This document shows positions 21,650-32,542 of a stretch of DNA of 64,000 bases, one piece after another. The translations under genes were made by a program, and so were the position numbers. Under the pieces are notes generated by a model that saw only the letters and a list, made by a program, of their open reading frames with translations, was not told the origin of the DNA and ran no database searches. This DNA is from Bursaphelenchus xylophilus (lineage: Eukaryota; Nematoda; Chromadorea; Rhabditida; Aphelenchoididae): NCBI GenBank assembly GCA_904066235.2, contig CAJFCV020000002.1, positions 5,332,001 through 5,396,000 of the forward strand. Reading direction: 5' to 3'. Position 1 is the first letter of the stretch. Each line of letters begins with the position of its first letter.

Positions 21650-24095
21650 TTAGTACCGCTGGTTGTTATTATTATTACCATTCCAGTTGTTGTTCCTCCA
21701 GGAATTCCCCTGATAGACTGGTCTTGGAGGTCGGGGAAGTGGAGGACCCGGATTATTCGGAGGAGGAGGACCATTTCGCCAAGAATTTGGGGGAAATGGA
21801 GGTTTCATGGGATTCATTTGATAATCATGACTGACTGGAGGAGGGCCTGAGGGTGGTGGGGGAGGACCTTCAGACCCTGAGGGGCCTAATAAACTCCCAA
21901 CATTGTTCCATCCATTAGAAGAAGCGCCCATAAGTGAAGGTCCAGGGGGCGGGACGTTGTTATAGGAGGGTTCATCCATCCCGTAATCTCCCATTCCATC
22001 GGAATCAGCACCTGGCTTGCTGATGTTCCATATCCTTTCGAACTGGCGTTGTGCCTTTTTAGGTGGGGGTTGCTTCATAATTTGAGGACGCTTTGGGCCC
22101 TAAAACATCACAAATAACGATGACATGCGATATAACACAATCAACAAGAGACAAAATTCTTACATTCTTATTGTTATCAGGATTAGAGTCATCAACAACC
22201 ACCATGGCGGGCACCGAAAGATCAGTATTCATCGCTTCATAAATATCGTCATCTAATCCCATACCTAAAATAATAAAATTTAAAACCAACACAATTAAAA
22301 TCGACCTCAAACACGATAGACCCACAAATTCATACCCGGAATTATCGGTCCTTTAGGTCCATCCTTGGCCAATTCCACTTCATCCTTTTTCTTCATCTCT
22401 GTTTGCCCGTCTTGCTTTGTTGTTGAAGTAATCGCGGCCAAATTAATTCCAGAGTTGTAAACCAACCCAAATATATCCTCTTGTGTGTCCCCGGGTCTAT
22501 TTCTCGCCCAGAATTTTGTATTGTTATCATTGGAGCCTGTGGCCAAAATATGTCCGAGTGGATGCCATTGGATCGACCAGACTGCTTGATCGTGGGCACT
22601 CTCCAAAAGCGCCAATTCTTTGTCGCTGTAGACGTTCCAGTATCCTAATGATCCGTCACCACCTCCGGAAGCGAACAGACCTTCATGGACTGGATGCCAG
22701 GCAATCGCTGAAAGAGATATCATAAAACAAAAAAATCGGAGACACCTGATTTATTATACTAAACTTACATGTGACTTCCTTCTTGTGTCCTCTGAATGTT
22801 TGGACCTCCTTGAGCATTCGGATGTCATACAACTTGATGACATGATCCCTCGACCCACTTAGCAGCCAATTTCCATTTTTATTCCATTCCACAGCGGTCA
22901 CTGAGTTCTTGTGATCATGTCTAAAATCAGAAATCAATCAAAAATAATATCTAAACTTACAATGTCGCCAAACAATTACCAGTCTTTGGATCCCAAATCT
23001 TAACCGGCTGTTGAGAATCCCTGGACCCAGTGGCAATCAGACCCTTTGTGGGATGCCAATCTACGGATCTGACATCTGCTCCATGTCCGCTTAAGACTCG
23101 TTCCTGTTCCGACCGAGCAAAATCCCATATCCTCGCTGTTCCATCGTCCGATCCTGTCACTAACTTAACATCTGTCGGGGCGAAACTAAAATAATCAAGC
23201 TTATTTTTGGAGTCTACAAGCAATGGCCTAAAAAAGTATTATCCTACCTAATCGACCTCACTGGTTCATCTTTATGCGCGTGAAACATGTGAACATTGTT
23301 CATATTCGGTTGCCAATATTTTACAAATCCATCTTGATCCCCTGAAGCCATCCACATATCATTATGAGACCATTTAAGAGAGCGAATAGCGACATCATGG
23401 GCTTGAAGAATGGTCTCGAAATTGAATGCACTACCATTCCACAACGTGAATTCCCCAGAAGATGCCCCAGTTATCAATCGTTTGCCCTCCGGTGTCCACT
23501 GAAACAAGAAGCCTTCTTATTCTTTGATAAACAGTTCCTAAAAGCCAAAAAGAAAGAAATTAATTTACACATATACTATATACTGGACACTTGATTTTGT
23601 TCATCGCTGCTCGGACAAATTTCGTCAGGACACAATCTACGGGAACATCTAGTGTTGAGCAAGGAGGAAGAATGTGGGCCTGATAGATAATGTCAGGTTG
23701 AACGACCTTCCGATCCCGCTTTCCATATTGATAAAGCCGCTCCTAAAATAAAAATATTTAGAATATTCGTTATTCGCAAAGATACTTCTAAAAGTAAACC
23801 GTCAGCAACTCCACTTACATCGGCCATTCGAAGACAATTGGCCACATAGTCTATGTGTTTCCTAACATTCGCAACATTCTTTCTTAACCTCCGGCCTGGG
23901 CCGTCGGCCATAAGATCTTCTTGTCGTGCCTAAATTCGTCAATGTCTTCAAAGATCATAAGAAAACACTTACCGGGGCTTTGAATCGATACGGCTGTGGA
24001 CGCTGATACTGGCCATTGGATGTTTCAGGAAAAGGATAAACGGGATCAACGGAATCTCCGCCATTTTGACCGGGAGGCGGGACGGAAGTATACAT
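21650..24095 (-). CDS. pfs-2: Pre-mRNA 3'-end processing WD-repeat factor (PFS2/WDR33)
   Basis: Subunit of the nuclear cleavage and polyadenylation machinery; in other animals WDR33 helps bind AAUAAA. Exons from the right 23973-24095, 23819-23929, 23584-23742, 23248-23498, 22961-23185, 22769-22920, 22336-22707, 22164-22264 and 21650-22099 give 647 residues. After a short N-terminal region, seven WD repeats follow closely the WDR33 order: [84 protein letters not shown], then [14 protein letters not shown] and FWARNRPGD. The C-terminus is proline-, glycine- and asparagine-rich. The third/fourth exon junction reads KCP-WTPEG, five residues shorter than in vertebrates. The start lies 221 bases after the HSDL2 stop on the same strand. 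Confidence 0.94.
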
Positions 24096-24316
24096 TAGAA
24101 CAGCAAGAACACCAGCATAAAAATAAAATTATTTTTGGAAGATAAATCTCCAAGCTGCGCCCAACAAAGCGGGAGAGAGACTTGTCTCATGCGCCAAGTG
24201 TTACAGTCGTACTGCAATTGCAATTGCAGTGCAGCCGCACTTATAACTTGTCAGGCATATTGCAAAAACGGAAGTAAGAGGGTAAGAAATTATTTATTTA
24301 CATTTTACTAAGAAGC

Positions 24317-25806
24317 TTATTTTAGACTACGTAAGAGGGATTCCAACTTCAGAGCGGTCGTTACATTTCCTCGTATTGCCAACTTTTGAGTAGTAAAGGC
24401 TTTGCTTGGACTAAGAGACCCATCCAACAATTCGAGAAGAACATCGGCATCGGCTTCAAACTTTATATCGGCTTTTTGTGGAGCTTGACCCTGTCCGACT
24501 GCTCCGGAGCCATTCTTTAAGTCCAGATATATAATTTCGGTCACTCCGGCATCTAAAAGATGACAATAATAATAACCTCGTTTGTCAAGAAAGTGCCAAG
24601 TCGTTTCTTTCTTACTTTTGATGTGAAATTCGAAAACGGCATTGGTATTCTTGACAGTTTCCTGGTTCACGAGTTTCTGGAGTTTGGAAATTCCTTGCTG
24701 AAGACTTCCGGGACTTCTTTGTTTCTTTGCCCGTCTACGACTCTCGTCTTTATAGGACTCTTCCTCTCCGGCAATGAAGAAGTCAGGAGTTAATGGAGCA
24801 CCTAAATCGTCTTGTTTTAGAATTTTTCAGAATATGCGAGACAGTAAAACCATCGCATCTATTTACCTGGAACACAAGCATATTTCTCGAAGTCGGTGAC
24901 ACCTTCTTGCTTCAGAATCTCTTCATCGATCACAAAATTTCCAGTGAATTCCTTTGAATTTCTCGATAACAATGCATATGCCGCATCAGATACAATATCG
25001 ACCTTTCTGTTGCCCGAGGCATCACTTCCTGCACTCAACATTTGCATCGCCGAAGTCCAGATTGCGGTTCTTGGCCAGAGGGCATTCACCGCGATTCCAT
25101 CAGGTCTGAATTCCTCATGCATTCCCAAAACACACATCGACATTCCGTATTTAGCAATAGTGTAAGCTGTAATAATATTCAGATAAATGGGTTACACTTA
25201 CCAACATGATTGCTGAACCAGACCTTATCCATGATAAGCGGAGGACTCATGTTCAAAATATGAGGGTTCTTGGCTTGTTTCAGATAGGGAATGCACTCAC
25301 GAGAACTGGAAACGACTGGTTACTAACCAAGATGTCTTACAGCATATAAGTTCCTCGAGCATTCACTTGATTCATCAGATCGTATCTCTTCATGGGTGTA
25401 TCTAAAGTTCCCGTCAAAGAAATGGCGCTAGCATTGTTAATACAGATATCGATACCCCCAAACTTCCTCACAGTATCCTCTACAGCTTTCTGGACGCTCT
25501 CTTCACTTCGAATATCGCAAACACAAGGAAGGCCTTTTCCTCCGGCCTTAAAGACATCCAATACTACGTAAGCATGATGAACGTACCTTCTCAATCTCCT
25601 CGACAGCAGTATAGATAGTCCCTGGCAGTTTTGGGTGGGGAGTTGTGGTCTTGGCAAGGATGGAGACATTGGCCCCATCGGCGGCGAGTTTGAGAGCAAT
25701 CGCTTTTCCAATTCCTCGTGATCCACCAGAAATGATCACCGTTTTTCCAGCGAATTTACTACAACCAACATCAGAGTTAAAATGATCCTTACCCAGTGTT
25801 AATCAT
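24317..25806 (-). CDS. HSDL2: Hydroxysteroid dehydrogenase-like protein 2 (SDR + SCP2 domain)
   Basis: Short-chain dehydrogenase fused to a sterol-carrier-protein-2 domain; the vertebrate protein is linked to peroxisomal and mitochondrial lipid metabolism. Exons from the right 25793-25806, 25587-25758, 25341-25546, 25202-25305, 24867-25166 and 24317-24801 give 426 residues (human 418). The first exon encodes only MINT plus two bases. Cofactor loop SGGSRGIGKA, INNASAI, catalytic serine in NMSPPL and AYTIAKYG (Y...K) are present. The SCP2 domain covers the last 110 residues. The C-terminal SLK is not a canonical peroxisomal targeting signal. Confidence 0.94.
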
Positions 25807-25832
25807 TGTTTGTCCTGTCAGAAATCACCACG

Positions 25833-26405
25833 CACAGCGTTTTGTACTTTTCTGGAATGATTCCGACACCGATTTTTTCGAATTTTTCTAAAATAGCCCG
25901 CATTTACGCGGGTGTCGCTAGGGAATACTGTAAGATTGACGTGAGCTTCAATATGTACGACTCTGTTTTTGTAATAATGCCCTTAAATATTTTAAAAATA
26001 TTGGTATAACTAGTGCAAAAATTGCATTTTTGAGGCATAATTCGACGAAAAAGCAGTAAAGACATCCAGCAGTAATATTTTGTAGTTTTTGGATATGTTG
26101 TAGAGAATTAAATTCCGCATAAGGTGGTACCATTCACTTCTTCTAAGAGATCTGGCTAAGGGCAATCTTTAGCGCCGAAAATCCAAAGTCGGTCATTTTT
26201 CAGCGTTGATTACAAATTTCTTTTTCCATATTAATTTACGTAAGTTGTATCGTTGGAAAGATCTCTCTTTAGTCCATAAGCACTGCAAATTTTACACGTC
26301 AATCTTACAGTATTCCCTCGCGACACCCGCGTAAAGGCGGGCTATTTTAGAAAAATTCGAAAAAATCGGTGTCGGAATCATTCCAAAAAAGTACAGAACG
26401 CTGTG
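25833..26405. mobile_element. 573-bp MITE with ~120-bp inverted repeats and CCACG duplication
   Basis: Left end CACAGCGTTTTGTACTTTT and right-end complement CACAGCGTTCTGTACTTTT match over about 120 bases (for example the shared GATTCCGACACCGATTTTTT). CCACG flanks both sides (25828-25832 and 26406-26410). It has no coding capacity. It lies in the short gap between ECH1 and HSDL2. Confidence 0.85.
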
Positions 26406-26576
26406 CCACGCAGGAAAATTGGCTTAAAAAGTAATCACTTGAGATTTTATAATAAATTCTAATACTTTTGGTAACGAACCAAGGATAATCATCCAACATC
26501 CACGACTGTAGAATTTTATTCTAGCTACTATCAATATAATCACAAATTATATTACAAATTTGACACGATCATCTTC

Positions 26577-28124
26577 TCACGCATCATTGAAGACTGCTTT
26601 CTTCTTCTCCATCATGGCTTGAGCAACTTTGACCATGTCTTCAGTTTGCAAATGAACGGAGTTCCAGACTTTGATATAGTCAAACGTCTCTTGTACAGTA
26701 TGATCCCGGGCATAATTCATGGCCAATTTACTTCCTTGAACAGCAATTGGACTCTTACTGGCAATCTCTTTGGCCAAGTCCAGGGCTCCATCCAAACATT
26801 CTTTTTGAGTGTCGAAAGCGCGAGATAAGAATCCTGAAAATATAGGTATTTTTGCAGTCTTCAATCTTACCCTTCTCAACTCCTTCGGTTCCATTAAAGT
26901 CTCTTGCAGTAAATGCCAATTCCCGACACCAACTGTCATTACCCGTTATTTTTGATATTACATTCAAAACTCCGACGTCCGCTGCCAATCCAACATCTAC
27001 CTCCTAAAATCATCATCTCACAAGGGAAGTACTTGAAGTGTGACGCTCAGATTTTGATGAAACTTGGCACAAATTTAGAATAATTTTTTCTAAGATATAT
27101 GCGGGAATCCTAGCTCGCGCTTTGCAGAAACAACCGAGATTTTTAGATCGAAAGTCGGCGAAAATTTGGGACTTTTTGCCGAATTTCGGCACGAAAAGTT
27201 TCATGCCTATTTCAACCGTAAAGAATAATGTTTCTACAAAAAATCAAATTTTTCCGCACGAAACTGCCAAAGTTATGGCCAAAAAGCGGTTTTCTCTCTG
27301 ACCGCTCTCCACGTTGAGCGTGCTCTCTCGGCGGCAAAAATCGTTCAATATCTCGGCGGCGCCCGCAAAGCGCGAGCTAAAACTTTCAGGAATTGATATT
27401 TAGTCCATACCCGATGTGTGTGCAAAATTTAAAGAAAATCTGAGCGTCACACTTGAAGTGCTTCCCCTGTCAGTACAACCTCGAAGAAATGCCAATATTA
27501 CGTCATAAAAAACAAACCAATACCAACCTTGATGTTGAAAACAGTTGTCTTCACAGCATATCTAATATCTGTCAACGCCGCCAAACTAATTGTCCCTCCA
27601 ATACAATGACCATGAATAGCGGCAATGACTGGTTTCTTACACAAGTATGCAGAATTAAAAGATTTTTGGATATAATTGATCAGATTCAACAAGGCCAACG
27701 CTTTCCTCGAGACATCCTTTGATTTGTCGCCAGCGACATCCATGATTTTCTGTAACAAAATGGAGAATTGAAGTAGAACGTACAGTAATCCCTTCTTTGA
27801 GATCAATCCCGACACCAAAGGAGAGTCCATTTCCTGATAGAACAATAGCCCGGCAAGAAGAGCATGTATCCAGATGGTCAAACGCCGTTTTGAGATCACT
27901 GAAAAACGATAATTAGACTCAGTTATCAAAGGAAGATCGACTCACTCCCATAACCCAATCGTCAAGGCATTTCTACTCTTCGGTCGGTTTAATTGAACAT
28001 GTGCAACACCTGAACCTTCATCCACGACTTTAACGTTCTCCAAATTAGTTAACGATGAGATGGAACGAACGGCTGTGGTTGACAGAAAGCCTCGGGAAAG
28101 AATTTTGCATCCAAAGAGCGCCAT
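26577..28124 (-). CDS. ECH1: Delta3,5-delta2,4-dienoyl-CoA isomerase (ECH1-type)
   Basis: Crotonase-family enzyme that isomerises dienoyl-CoAs during beta-oxidation of unsaturated fatty acids. Exons from the right 27946-28124, 27784-27898, 27528-27749, 26871-27003 and 26577-26833 give 301 residues. The N-terminus (MALFGCKILSRGFLS) looks like a mitochondrial import signal. Crotonase motifs are AAIHGHCIGGTISLAALTDI and, across an exon junction, NIKEVDVGLAADVG with the acidic residues ECH1 uses for catalysis; the end ELAFTARDF and VQGSKLAMNYARDHTV also match. It lacks the C-terminal SKL of the mammalian enzyme. A GTTTCAG acceptor five bases before the ATG suggests trans-splicing. A 449-bp MITE sits in the intron 27004-27527. 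Confidence 0.93.
27021..27469. mobile_element. 449-bp MITE with CAAGGGAAG termini and TCA duplication
   Basis: Left end CAAGGGAAGTACTTGAAG, right-end complement CAGGGGAAGCACTTCAAG, both continuing into GTGTGACGCTCAGATTTT. The arms remain similar for more than 100 bases, including AGCTCGCGCTTTGC. TCA occurs directly on both sides (27018-27020 and 27470-27472). A 3-bp T-N-A duplication is like PIF/Harbinger-type insertion. It lies wholly in an ECH1 intron. Confidence 0.85.
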
Positions 28125-28506
28125 CGGTCCTGAAACTAGCATTGATAAACAAGAATATTTTTAAGATAATTTTTAACGGTCAGTTATGGTTAATACATAA
28201 AATTCTAAACGAACTGAATAAAACTCCGCCTTGTTATTTACCCTTTTTCAAGAAGAGATCAACGAATCTTTGTGTGCCGGATAGAAACTACAAAATTCCT
28301 TTATTTTAGTCGTGAGAGGAAAACAAATGGTGCTAAAACTTTGTGGCATTCCGTATTTCTTTTTTATTGACCAATATCGAACTGAAAAAGGAATAATAAA
28401 CTTCTTTGAACTGGATTAGAATGGATTAGTACGTTTTATATTATTTTTGACGCATTCTGAATAGAGGTTTCCTTTCTGCCTATATTGTGGTCAAGAAGTA
28501 AATGAT
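28125..28506. other. Divergent spacer between ECH1 and ATG4
   Basis: No gene. It carries both upstream regions. A five-codon uORF (28502-28519) overlaps the ATG4 start in another frame. Confidence 0.5.
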
Positions 28507-29869
28507 ATGCCTCATGTGAATGATCAACATACGATCAGAAAGAAAGGAGAGAAACTGAAGTCGGATTCAATTAGATTCTTCCACGGATTGGCACACTCAG
28601 TTGGAAGTATTCCTTATCGAAGCTGGATTAACAGTCTGAGGCAGTCTTCGAATGAGACCGTGTGGTTGCTTGGAAAAGAGTATGATTCCATAAAATCAGG
28701 TAAGAATGTCTTCTGGTTTTATTTTCTTATTTAGAATCGCTTGCCGCGGATTTGAAAGGTCGCGTCTATCTTTCATATCGAAATGGGTTCCCCAATTTGA
28801 ACGGCGAACCGAATTCAAATTCAGATACGGGCTGGGGATGTATGATACGAACGTCCCAGATGTTGTTGGCTCAAGCATTGTTGATTCAAAATCTGGGTAG
28901 AGGCAAGTGTTAGAAATAGCTTTCTTTATTCTTTAGATTGGATCCGAGACGACGCCACGCCTTCCACTTTATCCAATATAATTCGATTATTTGATGATCA
29001 CACAGGTCCTCTCGGGATTCACTCGTTTATAAAACAAGCCCAAAATCACGGAGTTGAGTCGCCAGTGGGCAGATGGTACTCTCCTTCGGAAGCATTTATA
29101 ATTTTCCGGGATATTATACACAATTCCCACAACTGTCTATTAGGCCATATTTCTCCATTGGTCTGTTTCGACAATTTAGTTGCTTTACAGGACATTGAAG
29201 ATGCTTCTGAAGGATGGACAAAGAATGTATTGGTTGTGATTCCAGTTCGATTGGGAACTCAAGCGATGAATGACGTATGTTTTTACACGTAAGGCTCGTA
29301 ACCGGTAGATTATTATCTATCTACATATAAATAACTGCTTATTTGACCTTTTTCAGAAGTATAGTGATTCTCTGCGGTCTCTGTTTTTGACAAACAACTT
29401 CATGGGCGCTGTGGGTGGCAGGCCAAAACATTCTCTGTACTTTGTCGGGACCTCCAATGATGTAAGAAAGGGTTTTTGTTATATTCACGAGACTTGCGCC
29501 CTGTCTTTGGCAGACTTGTAATGATTACAGTTATTCCTTTTTTAGTTACTTTTATATTTGGACCCGCACAAGACTCAACCTTACACTAGATTGGATGGGA
29601 ATGAATCCACGAAGACTTGGGACACTTATCATTCATCGGAAAAGTTGTTCATGAAGTTGAGCTCGATTGATCCATCGTTGGCTTTGGGATTTCTGATAAC
29701 TTCGAAAGAAGATTGCGAGCTATTGATCAAAAGTTTGGCTGAGAATGACATAATAGAATATGAGAATTCACCAAAGAGCCCCTTGTTTAGTGTTGTTAAA
29801 GAGAAAACAGTATATAATAGTCTAGAAAGTAATGGAGGAATCGAAGAGAATGGCTTTGAATTACTGTAA
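28507..29869 (+). CDS. atg-4: Autophagy cysteine protease ATG4
   Basis: Cysteine peptidase (C54) that trims Atg8/LC3 precursors and removes them from lipid. Exons 28507-28699, 28735-28902, 28937-29274, 29357-29461 and 29546-29869 give 375 residues. The catalytic cysteine is in DTGWGCMIRTSQML, and the Asp/His pair in YLDPHKTQP. The C-terminus NGFELL is a terminal LC3-interacting-type motif (F-x-x-L) after acidic residues, like that of vertebrate ATG4B. The second intron has a GC donor (G|GCAAGT at 28903): using it restores the conserved LGRDW block, whereas the nearby GT would delete Gly-Arg. It is first in a same-strand run with mrps-10. Confidence 0.95.
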
Positions 29870-30036
29870 TCGACCTAGATGTAATTTTTAGAAAAATTTT
29901 ATACTGTAAATATTGTACATATTATTTTATAGAATCTTTTTATAAATAGTTTGGACTACTCTGAGTTATGTAATATTTCTGCGTTGAATCGGTGTAATAT
30001 CGGAGTGAAATGACGGTTTATTAACCTTAGTTTTAG

Positions 30037-30561
30037 ATGTTGAAAAGTCTTCTTGGACGAAGTTTATTTTTTAATGCGAAGAGAGGACTGCAGAAGGCGT
30101 CTGATGCGGAGGTAACGAATATTTCGGATAAATTATTCTCAAAAATCCAATTGGAAGTTCGAGGCCACGACAAAGCAGTGTTGCTGTCTTACACTAACTT
30201 TATTAAGGTAGGTTATTTTATTTTTAGATCTTTTTCCATATTTTTTTGTACAAGAAAAACATCATAATTTCAGAATGCATGCCAAAATCTGCAAATAGAG
30301 ACGTCTCGTGTCCGCCATCTGAGGTATCACAAATGGATTCAGCCCCTTCTTCGGGCTAAATTTGCGAGAAAAAAGTATAAACTCCATTATGAGATCAGAA
30401 CCCAGATCAAACAGGTGGATATCTACAATGTAACTGGAAGCACCTCCTCCACTTTCCTCGAATATGCTCAACGAAATATCCCTGAGGGTGTAGCCATGAG
30501 AGTAGATTACAACGAGATCTGTGCGCTTCCAGAACCCCTCAGGAAATCAATCCAAAATTAG
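30037..30561 (+). CDS. mrps-10: Mitochondrial small-subunit ribosomal protein uS10m (MRPS10)
   Basis: Mitochondrial ribosomal protein S10. Exons 30037-30207 and 30274-30561 give 152 residues. The N-terminus (MLKSLLGRSLFFNAKRGLQ) is a likely mitochondrial presequence. The S10 fold is visible in KIQLEVRGHDKAVLLSYTNF, SRVRHLRYHKWIQPLLRAKF and the KLHYEIRTQIKQVDIYNV strand. TTTTAG at 30031-30036 directly abuts the ATG, so a trans-spliced mRNA would have no leader of its own. The stop of ATG4 lies 167 bases upstream, and the next gene starts 103 bases downstream, both operon-like distances. Confidence 0.92.
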
Positions 30562-30664
30562 GATTATTAGGAATTCTCTCTAAAAGTTGTTGTTTTTACT
30601 GTAATTTTACTTTCATTTCTGTTGTTGGCCCTTTTCGTCTCCGGTCGAATAAAATTTCGAAATC

Positions 30665-31336
30665 ATGGCGGATCGGCACGATTTGAGTACTAGAACTGCC
30701 ATCGGTGCCGTAAGCAAGAAGGAAATGGCGCCGGAACCCAGAACACCACCAGAAACCGAGAATAAGGTAAATAATGATGACATTTATGGAAAACGCGTGG
30801 AGAATTTTCGAGCGGGATCTAATGCTACAGCATTTGGACTTTTCTCTCTAATATTTATAGGACACTTGGTCGACCCGAATTCTTGTTTGCGAAACCTCCT
30901 CCCCGTATTATGCTTCGTGTTTCAGGGTGCAGAAGCTACCAAGGAACTGCCGGAGCCTCCGAAAACCGGAACCGAGCTCCTGCTCAGCATCTACACCTCC
31001 ATCGCTAAGGGCGTCAACACTTTTTGGCAGCTGTGCCGCATATTCTATCAGTTCCTCTGCCTACTCTACCAATACCCCAATGCCACGCACATCGCCATCC
31101 AAGCCACCTACAAGAGTCTCAAGTTACTCTATCAGAGCGGTCTCTGGGATCCGCTTCAAGGAAGGTTCCGAGCTTCAGCCGACGGAAAGAAATCATCGAG
31201 ACCGACGACACCAAGGTCAGGGGAACAGTTGGCTCCGACCAATAAAACCATGGAGAAGACACCGGCGGAGCCTTCAAAAAAACAGCCGGTCAGTCCATCG
31301 ACTGCTGCCAAGTCTCCAATCAAAGTTCCATCTTGA
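30665..31336 (+). CDS. Small protein of unknown function, last in an operon-like run
   Basis: Exons 30665-30766 and 30926-31336 join in frame into 170 residues. The N-terminal 60 residues and the C-terminal 60 are polar, proline-, serine- and lysine-rich and probably disordered. Between them lies an aromatic, helix-prone block (KGVNTFWQLCRIFYQFLCLL, then LKLLYQSGLWDPL) that may be amphipathic or membrane-associated. I do not recognise the family. It starts 103 bases after the mrps-10 stop. An AATAAA at about 30648 lies just before its start. Confidence 0.7.
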   Translation: MADRHDLSTRTAIGAVSKKEMAPEPRTPPETENKVNNDDIYGKRVENFRAGSNATAFGLFSLIFIGHLVDPNSCLRNLLPVLCFVFQGAEATKELPEPPKTGTELLLSIYTSIAKGVNTFWQLCRIFYQFLCLLYQYPNATHIAIQATYKSLKLLYQSGLWDPLQGRFRASADGKKSSRPTTPRSGEQLAPTNKTMEKTPAEPSKKQPVSPSTAAKSPIKVPS

Positions 31337-31806
31337 TCAGATCATGTCTCCATGTTATCATAGCAAATGACAGTAAACTAACTAATCTTGATCCTTATTT
31401 TCCTGCCCGATTCACACACAGGAGTCCCTTGTCTGGCCTCAACTATTTGCAACAAGACTGTTAAAGAAACACGATCGTATTTACACAATAGTAATAGGAC
31501 AGTGCACTTTGTTTATTTGAGTTTCATTTCTGCGCACTCTCGAGTTGCCCCGAGGCCTGAAAAAATCAAAAATTTGTTCCTTTTTTCGCGCAATTTCGAA
31601 CTGCAAACACAAAAGCTGACAGTGTGCCGGTGGAATGGTGAAAAATGGAAATTATGGTATCTAAATGGAGGTTCGGATGTTCCACAAGAACGGATCTCCG
31701 AGCGTCTAATTATGCTGTCATAATTACAATACTCGAATAAGAGAACAAATAGAGACACTGGAATTGATGCGCACCCCAAAAGGAGGCGGTCCCAACACTT
31801 CTCCCA

Positions 31807-31813
31807 TATAAAA
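31807..31813 (+). promoter_or_regulatory. TATA box of the insulin-like gene
   Basis: TATAAAA at 31807-31813 lies about 30 bases before the expected start of transcription near 31835 and 63 bases before the coding start. It is the clearest core-promoter match in the window. Confidence 0.6.
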
Positions 31814-31837
31814 GCCCGAGCTCAGTACATTCCACGG

Positions 31838-31876
31838 ATGCTTCCCCAACATATCCACCTGTATATTCTAGTGTAA
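31838..31876 (+). promoter_or_regulatory. Twelve-codon upstream ORF ending on the insulin start (TAATG)
   Basis: ATG at 31838 opens twelve codons ending in TAA (31874-31876), whose last A is the first base of the main ATG at 31876. The uORF would be at the very 5' end of an mRNA made from the TATA box just upstream. Confidence 0.4.
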
Positions 31877-32491
31877 TGTACCTTTGTAGTCCGTCTAGAA
31901 ATGTAGTACTGTTCTTGATTCTTGTTGTGTTTACCACTGCCCGAGAGACCCACGACGACAACCGAAATCTGGTCAGATATTGCGGGAAATTACTGTTGAA
32001 TGTGATGGCCCGAATTTGCAATCATCGATATATCATGCCCAACAAAGGTAATATTAAATGACTCTCTTTGCTGTATAATTTAACTGGGTAAACGGTTTAT
32101 GTCCACCAAGTTCTATATTTTCCCCGAAATTTGTCGATTGCAAAAAGAATGACCTTACTTTAAACTTCCTTTTCAACTGCACCGCCTAAAATAAAACTGT
32201 AGTAATGACGGAAAGCAATGTCTCCGAGATCCCTGCGACCAGTCCGTTGTCAATAATGTGTAATTACTAGCCCATTTAATTAGGGGTGACCCAGTTTGAC
32301 AGTTCGGCAAAACGTTGCGCAACTCTCTTTACCAGTGAGCCCAGTAATTTTTTGCATGATCGACCTTCGTAATTACCTTTTGTTCAGACGCACTTCAAAG
32401 GCCCAAACGACGGACAGGTGGATTGGCTAGCCAGTGCTGTACAAACAAATGCACCATGGGGTATCTCAAGTCGTTCTGTGCCACCGACTGA
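31876..32491 (+). CDS. Insulin-like peptide precursor
   Basis: Secreted insulin-family hormone. Exons 31876-32047 and 32388-32491 give 91 residues: a signal peptide ending about FTTA, a B chain with YCGKLLLNVMARICNH, a short linker holding the basic cleavage site PKRR, and an A chain with SQCCTNKCTMGYLKSFC. The six cysteines follow the vertebrate arrangement (two in B, CC-C-C in A), so three disulfides are expected without the extra pair found in many nematode insulins. The second exon has no ATG of its own, but frame, acceptor and A-chain spacing all agree. AATAAA is at 32522-32527. I cannot match it to a particular named worm insulin. Confidence 0.92.
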
Positions 32492-32542
32492 ACTTAATTC
32501 AATTGTTTGTATATAACTGTAAATAAATGTTAGACATCACGT

